Of a stretch of DNA of 64,000 nt, positions 1 through 9,843 are shown one piece after another. Below the pieces are notes generated by a model, which made no database searches, had not been told where the DNA came from, and was given only the letters and a program-made list of their open reading frames with translations. Source of the DNA: Plectosphaerella cucumerina (taxonomy: Eukaryota; Ascomycota; Sordariomycetes; Glomerellales; Plectosphaerellaceae); contig JAGPXD010000003.1 in NCBI GenBank assembly GCA_020746995.1, positions 558,001-622,000 of the forward strand, given 5' to 3'. A program made the translations under genes and the position numbers. Position 1 is the first letter of the stretch; each line of letters begins with the position of its first letter.

Positions 1-2396
1 CAGCACAGCCAGTCTCTGCTGACCCGATGGCGGGCCTAAGGACCCCCTGGTCCAAGCCCATGTTGTCCAAACGGTCGACACTGGCCCTTAGACAGCTGGG
101 ATGGGTGTGTCCAGCCCGTTGTCGCAGGTCAGCATCCGGGGAAGGTCCACACCGTGGTGGTCAGGACGAGCGCCCGCCTTCGGAGCCGGGTTAGCTCCCG
201 AGCGAGCGGTGGGGGAAAGGGAGCTGGGCGGTGTCTGGGTGTCGGGGTCGGCGGGTCATGGTACTTCCGGATTCGCCTGAGCTAGCCGGCCGTGCTCCCC
301 GCGCGCTAGGGAGGTCCAGGTCTCGTCTCTGGAGGGAGGTAGAAACGTCCTTCTTTGTGCGCGTAAGGGACAGACAAAGACTCGTTCCTGGTGCAATAGT
401 CAGGCTTAGAGTTGGTACTAGAAGGCAGCCACCGGAGAACATGAGTCGACGTCGGGCAACCCACATCACACCCTCAACGCTGGGGCTGCCGAGGGGCCGA
501 CTTCGTGGTAGGGGATAACGGACGAGGGGGCGAAAGGACTTGGGGCTGGACCGCGGGACGGGATGCGCCTTGCTCGGATGGCTTGCGGTTTTTCGCTGGC
601 GGGAGATCATCCGATTCTTCGGTCTGGACTGAACATCAGCAGAAGCAGGCTTGCCTTGCTGGGCCGGCGTATACGAGGGCCAGGCACGGTCTTTCTGCTC
701 CGGTGAGGCTTCCGGCCGGTCCAACGGTGAGATTCAGGTCTTCGCTGGCGTTGTCGATGACCAAAGAATTGTCGGTGATTGGGTGGCAGGTCGAAGGCCA
801 GTGCATGTCGGCAGTGACAGCGGAGGTTGATCAAGGGGGACCCTGAACCGAGACACTTGTCTTGGGACATCTCCCTAGGGTGACCGACGGTTGGGAACGA
901 TGGTACCCTGTGTCGACTCGACTGCCATGGGGGCCAAGGCGGCCTGTCAAAAATAGACCACCTGGCTGACGGCCCAGTGACGGGGTTGATGACTCGGGTG
1001 ATGGCCTCGGACGAGCTGTTGGGCACGACGATCCCCGACGCTGGATGGTGTTCTGCGATGTGTCCATCCAGGCGAGTCGTGGCCTAGTCTCGCGCCAGTG
1101 ACCTCAGCTCCTGCAAGCCGCCTCCAAGGGTCCGCCTGACACAGAACCGCGTCGGGCACGCAGGGAACAAACGTTATCTGTCCGGCCGAGACGGACTGTT
1201 TCTCCTCCAGGATCGTCGTCTTCCGAACCGCAACGTTTGAAGGGTGACGGCATGTCGGCGATCTGTGTTGGTCGACGTTGGTATAAGCAACGGGGATATT
1301 GAGATGCGCTGGGTCGATGCGACCCAAGACCAGGGAAGGGATGGCACTGCCGAGCGGTACCGCGGGGGTGGGCTCGTTGGTGTGGAAAGAGCGGGTGTCT
1401 GCCGTGTTTGCCACCGAGAAGGCAAACAAAATGTCCGGAGGATGACCCGGGATACGGAGTAAAGCGGTCACCCAACCCAGGCGGCTAGCCACAAGGGGAC
1501 AACAGAGGCGATCCGGGAGCCGCGGGGGTCCTTTGGGGAGGGCGCGGTGAGGCGAGGCCCGGCTGATAAGCTGACCCGACCAGGCGGAAGAGAAGTCCAG
1601 GCTCCAGCGTCGCCCACCGACGTCCACCTGGCACGGCATGAGGCTAGCTGGAGGCACCGAGCCAGCAGTTACCGGTGCTCACCGCAGGCAGGTGCAGGCG
1701 AGTTTGGTGCATGATAGGGCGGATGGTGCATGGTGCATGGTGCATGGTGCGGCTGAGGACGGGACCCATCCGGATGGCCACGAGACTGCCCACGGTTCTT
1801 TTGTTTCTTCGTATGCGCTGGTGTCTCCCTCTGAAGGATCGCCGCGGAAGATACGAGGTGATTGGGTTTGCAATTGCCGGCGTCTTGATTGGCTTCCGCG
1901 GGGTCGGCAGATGGTTGAAGTGGTGAGGTGATTTTGGTGGTTGTGGAGGAAACAAATGCCCACGAATTGAGCTCACCGGGTACCTCTTCGTGTCACATGA
2001 CCTCTCATCTGCTTACGTACACACGCCCCTCCATCGTGGAAATCGAACATGGCCAAATTCCAAGTCCACGCATTTCTCCATTACCATCATACCGATCGCC
2101 GCCTTTCAGTCTGGCCTCATCTCTTTCTCCTTTCAATCGCTCACTTCTTCCTGGCACGCCTCTTTCTGGCATCACCATGACTCGCTACGAGTGAACATCG
2201 TATTCTCCAGCTCAGGCGCAGTCCTGTCAGGGACCATGCGCAATCCGGCTGTTTCGACATCAGCCGACACTGCCGAATCCGAGGAAACATTGCTCGAGCG
2301 CAGCCTGAGGGAGATTATCACCGGTGCGTGACCACCTCAGCCACGACAACCCAACAGATCAACCGCACCTCTTCCCGGACGACGAATCGAGCACCT
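1..2396. other. No supported gene (left flank)
   Basis: I see no conserved protein, RNA gene or mobile element here. The open frames on both strands are short, overlap each other and have low-complexity, arginine- or proline-rich translations. The only structures I can name are a short tandem repeat at 1723-1750 and a pyrimidine-rich tract at about 2040-2170. That tract resembles a fungal 5' leader and precedes a possible orphan first exon at 2236 (see findings). Confidence 0.6.
1723..1750. repeat. 7-bp tandem repeat (ATGGTGC x4)
   Basis: Four perfect head-to-tail copies of ATGGTGC occupy 1723-1750 in non-coding DNA. It is a simple minisatellite with no visible function. Confidence 0.9.
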
Positions 2397-4137
2397 CTAT
2401 GCCCTGCACATCCTCCCATCTCCTCCCACCACCCACTGCTCGCTTCCCACCCCATTGAGGGCGTAGAAGAAACCTTCCGGATCCCACTTCTGCTTCACGC
2501 ACTTCAACTTGGCGTAGTTCGCGCCAAAGAACTCCTCCTGCCACCTCGGCTGCCGGAAATCGGCCTCGTTCATGTACGCACCGCCACCTGGAGTCAGCGC
2601 CTCAATCTCAGGCATGAGCACATCCGTCATGAGGTCCTGCGCCGCCAGCATGTCCTCCCACGGCGCCTCAAAGCTCCACGGCGTCGTCAACGTCGCGTGC
2701 ACCAGTGTGTCGCGCCACGCCGGGAGAACGGCGTTGTCCCCGCCAAAGGTGCTCACGTCTGTGCCGACGCCGATGAAGATGACACCTTCGTGGGACCCGA
2801 TGGTCCGCGCGAAGGAGGTGATGTTCGTGATGGACGCGCGGGGGATGAGACGTCCGCCGTACTGCGCGATGCCGACCTGGATATTGCCGATGGGCAAGGG
2901 GCCGAAGTACTTGTCGTAGTGGTCTCGGTACGTCGGGGACTCGGAGTATGTCGCCGTGTACTTGATGCCGAGGTCGTCGAGGCGGCTTGTGAAGGCGGTG
3001 AGCATGTCCCGTACTTGGGACTCTGTCTTGCCAAAGGCGCTGAGGGGTCCGATCTGGAAGAAAGCGGCCGAGAAGTAGTAGATGACCATGGATCCGGCGT
3101 CGATTATGGCAGCCAGCTCCTCGTGAAAGGCGTCGATGGCGGCGTAGAAGATGTCGCCCTGGTTCTCGGCCGCAAGGAAAACAAGAGTGGCGCCACTCAC
3201 GATGGCATCAGGGTGAGCTTTGACGGTCAACGACGTTGTCACACCCCAGTTGCCACCACCGCCGCCGTTCAGCGCCCAGAAGAGATCAGCGTTCTCGTCG
3301 GCATTCGCCTTGACCAGTTCGCCCTGCGCCGTGACGACCTCCCACTCGAGGACGTTGTCCGCTCCGAGGCCGAAGCTCGTCGACAGCGCCGAGTGGCCTC
3401 CTCCTTGGGTGTACCCCCCTGCCAGACCAACTGTCGGACACTCACCCCCAACGACGGCGAGACCAAGCTTGTTCGCGGCCTCGGTTACCTCGAAGCCCTG
3501 GACGCCAGCCGCGACCTTGACGGCCTTACCTCGGTAGTCAGATGGCCCCTCCCAGTCGAGGAACTCTATGTCCTTCATGTGGTGCACCCAGACGGACAGG
3601 GCACCGGCACCGGTCGAGCGGCCGTTGTAGTCGTGGCCAGTGTTGCGAATGACGAATCGGATGTCGTGTTTCGTCGCGAAGGCGATGGCGGCCGAGATGT
3701 CTTCTGGTGAGCGCGCGTCGACGGCGTAGACGACATAATTGCCCAGCAGGCACGGGCGCTCCTGGGGCTGGAACGGGTCGCAGCTCTGGTTCGCGAAGAA
3801 GGGTGCCATTACTGATGATGAGTCGGCCATGCTGGAAAGGGTCAGATACTGTTGGAAATGTAGGGGCGGACTCAACTCACTGAACTTCCGAATACTGCCA
3901 CTGGCTTTGCAGCTGCTGACACTTTTCGGCATCAAATCCAGGGTCATGACAGGGCGAGCCAAGGGGCACAGTGGCGATCAGTCGGCCCTGAACCGTCGCG
4001 TTGAGGGTGCTCCATTCCGTCGGCGATGGCCAGCAGGGGTCGCCAGGGAAGCATTTGCAGCTCGGCTCGTCCCCGAGTACCTTGTTCGCAGCTGCGGCCG
4101 AAGCGGCGAAAAGCCACTGCAGCAGAGAGCGTCGCAT
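2397..4137 (-). CDS. Secreted berberine-bridge-type FAD-linked oxidoreductase
   Basis: Two exons, 4137-3881 and 3831-2397, separated by a 49-bp GTGAGT...CAG intron; 563 residues. The start MRRSLLQWLFAASAAAA looks like a secretion signal, and the mature N-terminus is rich in cysteine. An FAD_binding_4 (PCMH) domain follows at about residues 115-290, and a C-terminal BBE segment (YMNEADFRQPRWQ...FYGANY-like) ends the protein. His152 in NTGHDYNGRS and Cys217 in GGECPTVGLAGG sit where bicovalently flavinylated family members attach FAD, so a doubly tethered flavin is likely. Such enzymes oxidise sugars, alkaloids or polyketide intermediates using O2; the substrate here cannot be read from sequence. 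The next gene, on the same strand, encodes a C-C lyase, which suggests a small catabolic or metabolite group. Confidence 0.9.
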
Positions 4138-4507
4138 CGTGGAAGGCGTCGATGGAAAGGAATTACGAGTAAAAAGTCGGTGGGCTTCTGATGGGCGACG
4201 CGGCCTTTTAACCCTTGAACTTCGCCTGTCGATCGAGACCACGGCAGAACTCAGAACCCCTGTCGTGCCCCTCCACAGGGCATGCATGCTCGTATGCCGC
4301 GTATCGGCACTCGAATCTTCACCAAGACCGGGGAAGCTGATGGTACCGTACACGGAGGTCAAGGGTGAATCCATCTCGGAGATTGCGACATCGTGCATAC
4401 ATGCGCAATTTCGAATGCAGACATGCCGAACGACCTATCAGCAACAAATTCAATGTCATCAGTGTCCATTTCTAAATGCTCCAAGAACTACATCTCCAGC
4501 GGTCTCC
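4138..4507. other. Intergenic: upstream of the FAD oxidase, downstream of the lyase
   Basis: This short spacer between two minus-strand genes must hold the promoter of the FAD oxidase. I see no strong TATA box, only a weak TTAAAAGG on the minus strand near 4205. No RNA or coding feature is visible. Confidence 0.5.
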
Positions 4508-5653
4508 CTACTTCGACCACTGATGTCCGTTCGCACCGTTCGGTCGTCCCTCATACTGATATCTCTCCTCCATCTCATAATACTTGTTGAACCCCACCCC
4601 ATCACAAACCTCGGCATACGTCAGAATCGTCGGCGGCGGCCCAACAGTCAACGACTTCTTAATACCCTCCAGAGCATCACGGATACTCTTCAGTTTAGCC
4701 GCCACCAGGGTCCACGGGTACGCGACGCAGGCGAAGCCAAGCTCGCCAAACTCCTTAGCCGAGAGGGCCTGCGTCTTGCCTCCCTCGATGACATTGCCCA
4801 TGATGGGGAAGTCGAGGTCCTTGGCCATGCGGGCCATGGACTCGCGGTCGGGGAGGGCCTCGACGAAGATGCCGTCGACGCCGATCTCGATGGCCTTGCG
4901 AGCGCGCGTGAGGGCCTCGTCGTAGCCGAGGATGAGGCTGTCGGTACGTGCGAGGATCCACATGTCGGTGCCTTCGTTGCGGGCGTCGACGGCGGCTTGC
5001 CAGCGGGCGTAGGCTTCGCTGCGGGAGACGACGCTCTTGCCGGCGGTGTGGCCGCAGCCTGGGGGTGTTAGATGGTGATGAGGATGGATTGGAAGGGGGA
5101 CTTACGCTTGGGCCAGGTCTGGTCTTCGATCATGACACCGGCAGCGCCAGCAGCGGCGAATCTGAGGCTGTCAGTATGGGAGAATGATGAAGCTGAGTGA
5201 GTTGACTTACCCCTCTACCGTCCTCCTCACGTTCATCGGTCCGCCGTAGCCAGTGTCACCATCCACCATGACGGGGATCGTGGTAGCCCTAACGACCTCC
5301 TGGACAATGTGCGACACCTCCTGGAAGGCAATGTAGCCAGTATCAGGGAGGGCGAGGGACGAAGCCATGGCATAGCCGGCCAGGAAGATGATGGGGAACC
5401 CGGCTTCTTCGCACAGACGCGAGCTCAGTGCGTCGTAGCTGCAGACCGGCACGACGATCTTGGAGGGGTCCTGGTGAGCCTCCTGCATCATGGAGCGGAG
5501 CTTCGATGCTTGCAGAGAGGGGATGCGGCCGCGGCAGTTGTTGAGCTGGATCGTGACATTGTCGCCTTTGGTAGATACGAAGGAGGAAGTGGAGGCGTCG
5601 AGGGGAAAGGGGTAGGGAGTGGCGGCGGTGCCGTTGGTCGAAGGCTTGGTCAT
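4508..5653 (-). CDS. Isocitrate lyase/PEP mutase superfamily C-C lyase
   Basis: Three exons, 5653-5211, 5161-5106 and 5058-4508; 349 residues. The protein is an alpha/beta-barrel lyase. VDGDTGYGGP (residues 130-139) supplies the Mg-binding acidic residues, and KRCGH (166-170) is the superfamily signature with the catalytic cysteine. At this length it is not a true glyoxylate-cycle isocitrate lyase (over 500 residues). It fits the compact branch that includes oxaloacetate acetylhydrolase, dimethylmalate lyase, 2-methylisocitrate lyase-like enzymes and carboxyphosphonoenolpyruvate mutases. The exact substrate, probably a 2-hydroxy or 2-oxo dicarboxylate, cannot be decided. It is divergent from a Zn2Cys6 regulator across 697 bp that holds a TATA box and a repeated CGG-type motif. 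Confidence 0.88.
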
Positions 5654-5754
5654 TTTGACGGATATAGCTCTCGCTGTGGTGTTCGGTGAATCTGGCTTTC
5701 AAGGCGTGCTGGCTCTGTGTGTTGCTTGAGATGAAGCTCTTGAACCAGGTCGAA

Positions 5755-5761
5755 CTTTATA
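5755..5761 (-). promoter_or_regulatory. TATA box of the lyase gene
   Basis: TATAAAG on the minus strand lies about 100 bp upstream of the lyase ATG at 5653, a normal position for a fungal core promoter. Confidence 0.55.
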
Positions 5762-5972
5762 ACCAACAGTCGTGTCTCCTGCAACACGCATCGACATGTA
5801 CCGAGGCGGCAATGAAGCCGGTCTCGGCGACCGCATGACCAGAGATAGCCATGTCTAGCCGGGAAGATGTCCAGTTCAAAGGGAGATCGCCACAGTTCTT
5901 CGACCGCTGGCTGGTGTTCCTCCAAACCCATAGCGGGGAACTTGGGAACGTCAAGGCCGTAGCGCGAAGACC

Positions 5973-6051
5973 TTCGGACCGACGCGGATACTCACGGCGC
6001 CAGCCTCCCCGTAACCGGCTCGATCCGACTTCCTCCCGCTTCGGTCCGACG
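5973..6051. promoter_or_regulatory. Candidate operator: direct repeat of TTCGGWCCGACG
   Basis: TTCGGACCGACG at 5973-5984 and TTCGGTCCGACG at 6040-6051 match at 11 of 12 positions in direct orientation, 67 bp apart. The core CGGWCCG is a CGG-N1-CCG inverted repeat, a plausible Zn2Cys6 binding site. It lies midway between the divergent lyase and regulator genes. Confidence 0.45.
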
Positions 6052-6227
6052 TATATCTCTCCAAGACATCCATTCCCAAGCACAACCCATTGCATCCTTC
6101 CGATATCGACAGAAACACATCCGACCACGGACTGATCATCGCTTGAGCACAGCCCGTCATCCTTGGCAACCTCCACACCCCGCATCGTCACCCCGCGTCA
6201 AGGCGGAGTCAGATCTGGGGTCCCTCC

Positions 6228-6245
6228 CCGGACACCGGACACCGG
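6228..6245. repeat. CCGG elements with 7-bp period
   Basis: CCGG occurs at 6228-6231, 6235-6238 and 6242-6245 within a CCGGACA direct repeat, about 105 bp upstream of the regulator ATG. It may be part of the regulatory array or simply a short repeat. Confidence 0.5.
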
Positions 6246-6350
6246 AAATCAGCGGCTGCTCAGGGTCCTCGGCCTACCAGCAGGAACTATACCTCGTCCC
6301 GAGCTCTGACTCTCTGCCTCCCATCGGCTCAGCGACATCCAGGCAATGCC

Positions 6351-8868
6351 ATGTCGTCAAAAGAACCAGCTCGCTACCAGACTGTCAAGCGAGGCTACGT
6401 CGCCTGCGACTCCTGCAGGTCTCGCAAGGTCCGATGCATTCTCGAAGGCGAACCGCCCTGCGTCAAATGTGACCGGGAACATCGCGTCTGCAAGTTCGAC
6501 CGCCGGCCGAAGACGACGAAGCACAGAGACCCGCCCCGATGGGCAAGCCGGTCGACCGCAGGCACCTCCGAGTCGGAGCCAGCACACCCGCAGGAGGATG
6601 CAACAGAGCCCCGGCCCCGGTCCAGACAGCAGACGGACATCCCTCCAATGGAACCTTCACCTCGGGGCGCGTTCCTGTACCCGGGTCACACACCCTCAGC
6701 AACATCTGACAGCTGGCGGGGACAGACTGGTCAGACCCCCCAGACACCGAATACCTCCCTGTCTGACAAGGTCGTCTCGGCTATCGTGACAGGATCTCAT
6801 GATGCCCTTGACGTCTTGTCGGACGCGGCGGGGTTCCGACACCACCCTACTGTTTCTGCCTCCCTGCACTCCCCCCGGCTCCTGACCGGAGCGGCGGGTC
6901 TGGCAACTGTCGTCCCATTGGAAGGTCAGCTAAAACACCACAGTGGTATTGGCTTCCGTATCGAGACCCTCTCTGAACCTTCGGAGGAGACTCTTGATCT
7001 CTGGGACAAGAGCCGGTTCGTTCGCCAAGGTTTCTTCACAGGCCAGGAGGCCGTGTCGTATGTCGATCTGTGAGTTTATCCGCAAGCAGACCCGTTCCAT
7101 CTTCTGCCTTCTTTACATCAACTCAAGCTGATTCGAGCGCCAGATTCTTCAAGCACATCGCGCCCCTATCCCCCGTCCTCCTAGACCAATTCAAAGACCA
7201 TGCCGCACACAGACACCTCATCTACTAGGAGTCAATGCTCTGTTGCACCATCCTCCTAATTTCCTCCCGATTCTTCATGCTCCCCGGCGCAGGGGGCGCC
7301 TCACGAAGCCACTTCATCCACGGCCGAATGTGGCACTACACCGAGTTCCTCATCAAACGCATCATGTTTGGTCAAGAAAAGCTATCAACAGCCAAGACAC
7401 GTATCGTCGGCACAGTCGAGAGCCTTATCCTCATTTCCGAATGGCACCCCCGTGCCCTGCACTTCCCACCAGAGAGCGAGGGCTGGGATGGCCTTCTGGT
7501 GTCGACTGAGTTCGAGAGATCAGAACGCACGCGCAAGAACAACGAGGAGCCGTCGGTCCGTTGGTTGTTTGACGTCTTTGAGCCGGCGAAACGGGCGAAT
7601 CGCATGTCGTGGATGCTGCTCGGTACTGCGACGAACCTTGCCCATGAGCTGGGCATCTTCTCTCTAGACAGGTCTCCCGGTCACGAAGAGCCGTCAGATG
7701 GTGAGAGGCAGCGACGGTATCGCGCCCTGAGACTGTTGTACACACATGTCACGCAGGCAGCCATACGACTGGGTTATCAGTCCATCTTTCCGGAGAACAT
7801 CGTCATCGAGGCATCTCGGCCGCAGGCGGATGCTAGCGGGGTGACAGACTCATACCGAGCGTGGAACGCGTACATGAACGCATGGATCGAGCTGACGAGG
7901 CTCTCCCGGCTGGCATCTTCCATGTTTTTCGTCTCGACGAGTCAACTTCAGAGGCAACTTATGAACGACAACTACCTGGATTTACTGGACAACTTCTCAA
8001 TGTCTCTGTCAATGTGGCAGCGCAACTTTCTGGACACATGTCAAGGTGAGCACTAATGGCCCCGGAAGAGACTCTCACTGACATCCGAAATCTAGATGTC
8101 TCCTCTGGCTTGACATCAACACTCCTCATCGACTTTCACCACCTCAAGGCTCTGTCGGGGTCCATCGCGATCCAGGCCGTCGTTCAGAGAGCGTCAAATC
8201 TCGCTCCTGAGGGACATCAAAGAGGGGCCCTAGCCACGTTCCTCACATCACGGGAAGAGAGATTCCTACGCGAGGTCATTACCGACAGTAGCATGGTGCT
8301 CAAACTCGCAACAATGTCCGACTTCAAATCCCAGCTGCCCCTGGCGCCTGCGCGAACACGAATCAGTGTCATCTCCGCCTCTGTCTTCCTGCTGAAAGCC
8401 ATCAGCGTTGGCGCAAATAACACGGACACGCCGGCTGCGCTAGACATATTGGAGCAGAGCACGCGTACCCTCAAGACCTTTCCTCCTGATGATATGGACT
8501 TTGCTATGCGATATGCCAGCCTCATTGATAAGTTCACGGACATCTTCCGGGCCGGGCTCTTGCAGGGATACTCGGCTGGTAGCGGCGTAGAGGCTGGCCA
8601 GGGGGTTGGAGGAGCCGACACCGGCTTTGAAGGGGGCATGGGTCCTCCACCGGTGCATGGAGGCATGTCTACCACATCGTATGGCGCTCATGGTGGGGAT
8701 GATGTGGCGATGGACCTGGAGCTTTCTTCGGGGCTGCAGAGTGATTTCTGGCGAAACATGTCCTTTGACTCGAGCATTGCCCCTTTTGGCACGGGGCCTG
8801 ATCAGCTATCGCAGGGGTTGCATGTAGACTCGTTGGACTTTCTCTGGAATTTGCCAGAGATGGGGTAG
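6351..8868 (+). CDS. Zn2Cys6 transcription factor interrupted by an in-frame TAG
   Basis: Exons 6351-7069, 7144-8045 and 8096-8868 join in phase and would encode about 797 codons. The N-terminal Zn2Cys6 cluster is at residues 19-47 (CDSCRSRKVRC...CVKCDREHRVC). The middle domain begins FFKHIAPLSPVLL and continues ESMLCCTILLISSRF, typical of fungal regulators of the ARCA-like group. Between these two conserved stretches, TAG at 7226-7228 stops the frame at codon 268. From my recollection of the family, the position normally holds Glu (LxEEPML), so a GAG-to-TAG change is the simplest reading. Splicing it out would need a poor GTCCTC donor at 7175 with TAG as acceptor. Either the gene is a recent pseudogene giving a truncated DNA-binding protein, or there is readthrough or a sequence error. 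It is divergent from the lyase gene. Confidence 0.75.
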
Positions 8869-9260
8869 ACATGCTACAAGAAGACTACATCTCATATGTG
8901 GACATCATTGAGGTGTTTTACAGATTAACCTGCTCGACCGGGCAGCGCACCTGTCTTCTGAGGAGCATAATGCATGTACCAGATGAACGCCTGCAGATGA
9001 ACATTTTCTACACCTGCACTGATCATCCAGCTGGGGCGTAGAAAGACCCCGGAACCGGCAAGCCAGATGGTGTTGCCCATAACTCTTACCGAGAAGGACT
9101 TGGCGGCATGCCAGCTGGGATGCTAGTTGACGACTTGGGTTGTACTTCGGGTACCTTATCTAGCCTGTTATGATGTCCGTCCTCGTGTCCTCAACATGTC
9201 TCATCCCATCTCCATCATTACTCGTGGACGCACCATCGTCGGCAGACATCTCCATGTCGA

Positions 9261-9300
9261 TCCGCCAAGGTCCGCGTAGGCCCGCGTAGGTCCGGAGAAG
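9261..9300. promoter_or_regulatory. Four phased 10-bp TCCG-type repeats
   Basis: Four consecutive 10-mers, tccgccaagg, tccgcgtagg, cccgcgtagg and tccggagaag, repeat at exactly one helical turn. They place CCG half-sites on one face of the DNA about 550 bp upstream of the transporter ATG. Confidence 0.45.
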
Positions 9301-9741
9301 TTGGCACCCTCGCCGTCCCGATGTCGCGCTGGGCAGAGACACTACAGCTTAGCGGCTTCGGGAGCATGTCCGGGGGCCAAATGCTCACAGCTTTGCCTTT
9401 CCCCGAGGATGAGAATCCCTGCCCGGCTCCGCATCTTGACGCAACATGGCCTCAGATACGCGCTGTGCAGCTTGAAGTCGCCCCAGCAGATGGAACATCA
9501 ACACTCCCGACGACCAACCGCGGGTCCGAGAATAAGCAGATGCCCAGTGATGCTCCCCCAAAGTCCCCTCAAAGCCAGCTTTAGTCTCGAGCTACTGATG
9601 CACTGGCCCTGGACCCATCTTTCAGACGCGGGGTAGTCCGGGGAAACAGCCGCCCCTGCGACGCCCCCAGATTTTACAGCAACGCGTAAGAGCGCCCTCG
9701 AGACGCCACTGGCCCCGTAACTCTCCTATGCTCACATCAAG

Positions 9742-9748
9742 TATAAAG
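9742..9748 (+). promoter_or_regulatory. TATA box of the DAL5-type transporter
   Basis: TATAAAG lies about 100 bp upstream of the ATG at 9844, with pyrimidine-rich DNA after it. Confidence 0.6.
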
Positions 9749-9843
9749 ACGACGAGTCCCGGCGTTCTGGGTCGACAATCTGGCCAGAGCACATCTCTGA
9801 TCACTGCCCTCTACCTATTTTACTTCCACCTGACACCATCACT

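Larger units (their letters stand above)
5654..6350. other. Divergent promoter: lyase (-) / Zn2Cys6 regulator (+)
   Basis: This 697-bp spacer has no gene. It holds the lyase TATA box, the repeated 12-mer TTCGGWCCGACG (5973-5984 and 6040-6051) and a CCGG triplet with exact 7-bp period (6228-6245). All of these contain the CGG/CCG half-sites that Zn2Cys6 dimers recognise. Confidence 0.6.
8869..9843. other. Intergenic: upstream of the DAL5-type transporter
   Basis: No gene is visible. The stretch contains a phased run of four related 10-mers at 9261-9300 and a TATA box at 9742, both on the transporter side. Confidence 0.6.

Noticed and set aside
2328..3710. 460-codon plus-strand open frame
   Set aside because: It is antisense to the FAD oxidase, whose domains and intron are clear.
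4508..5653. Glyoxylate-cycle isocitrate lyase
   Set aside because: At 349 residues it lacks the large insertions of true isocitrate lyase; only the superfamily signature is shared.
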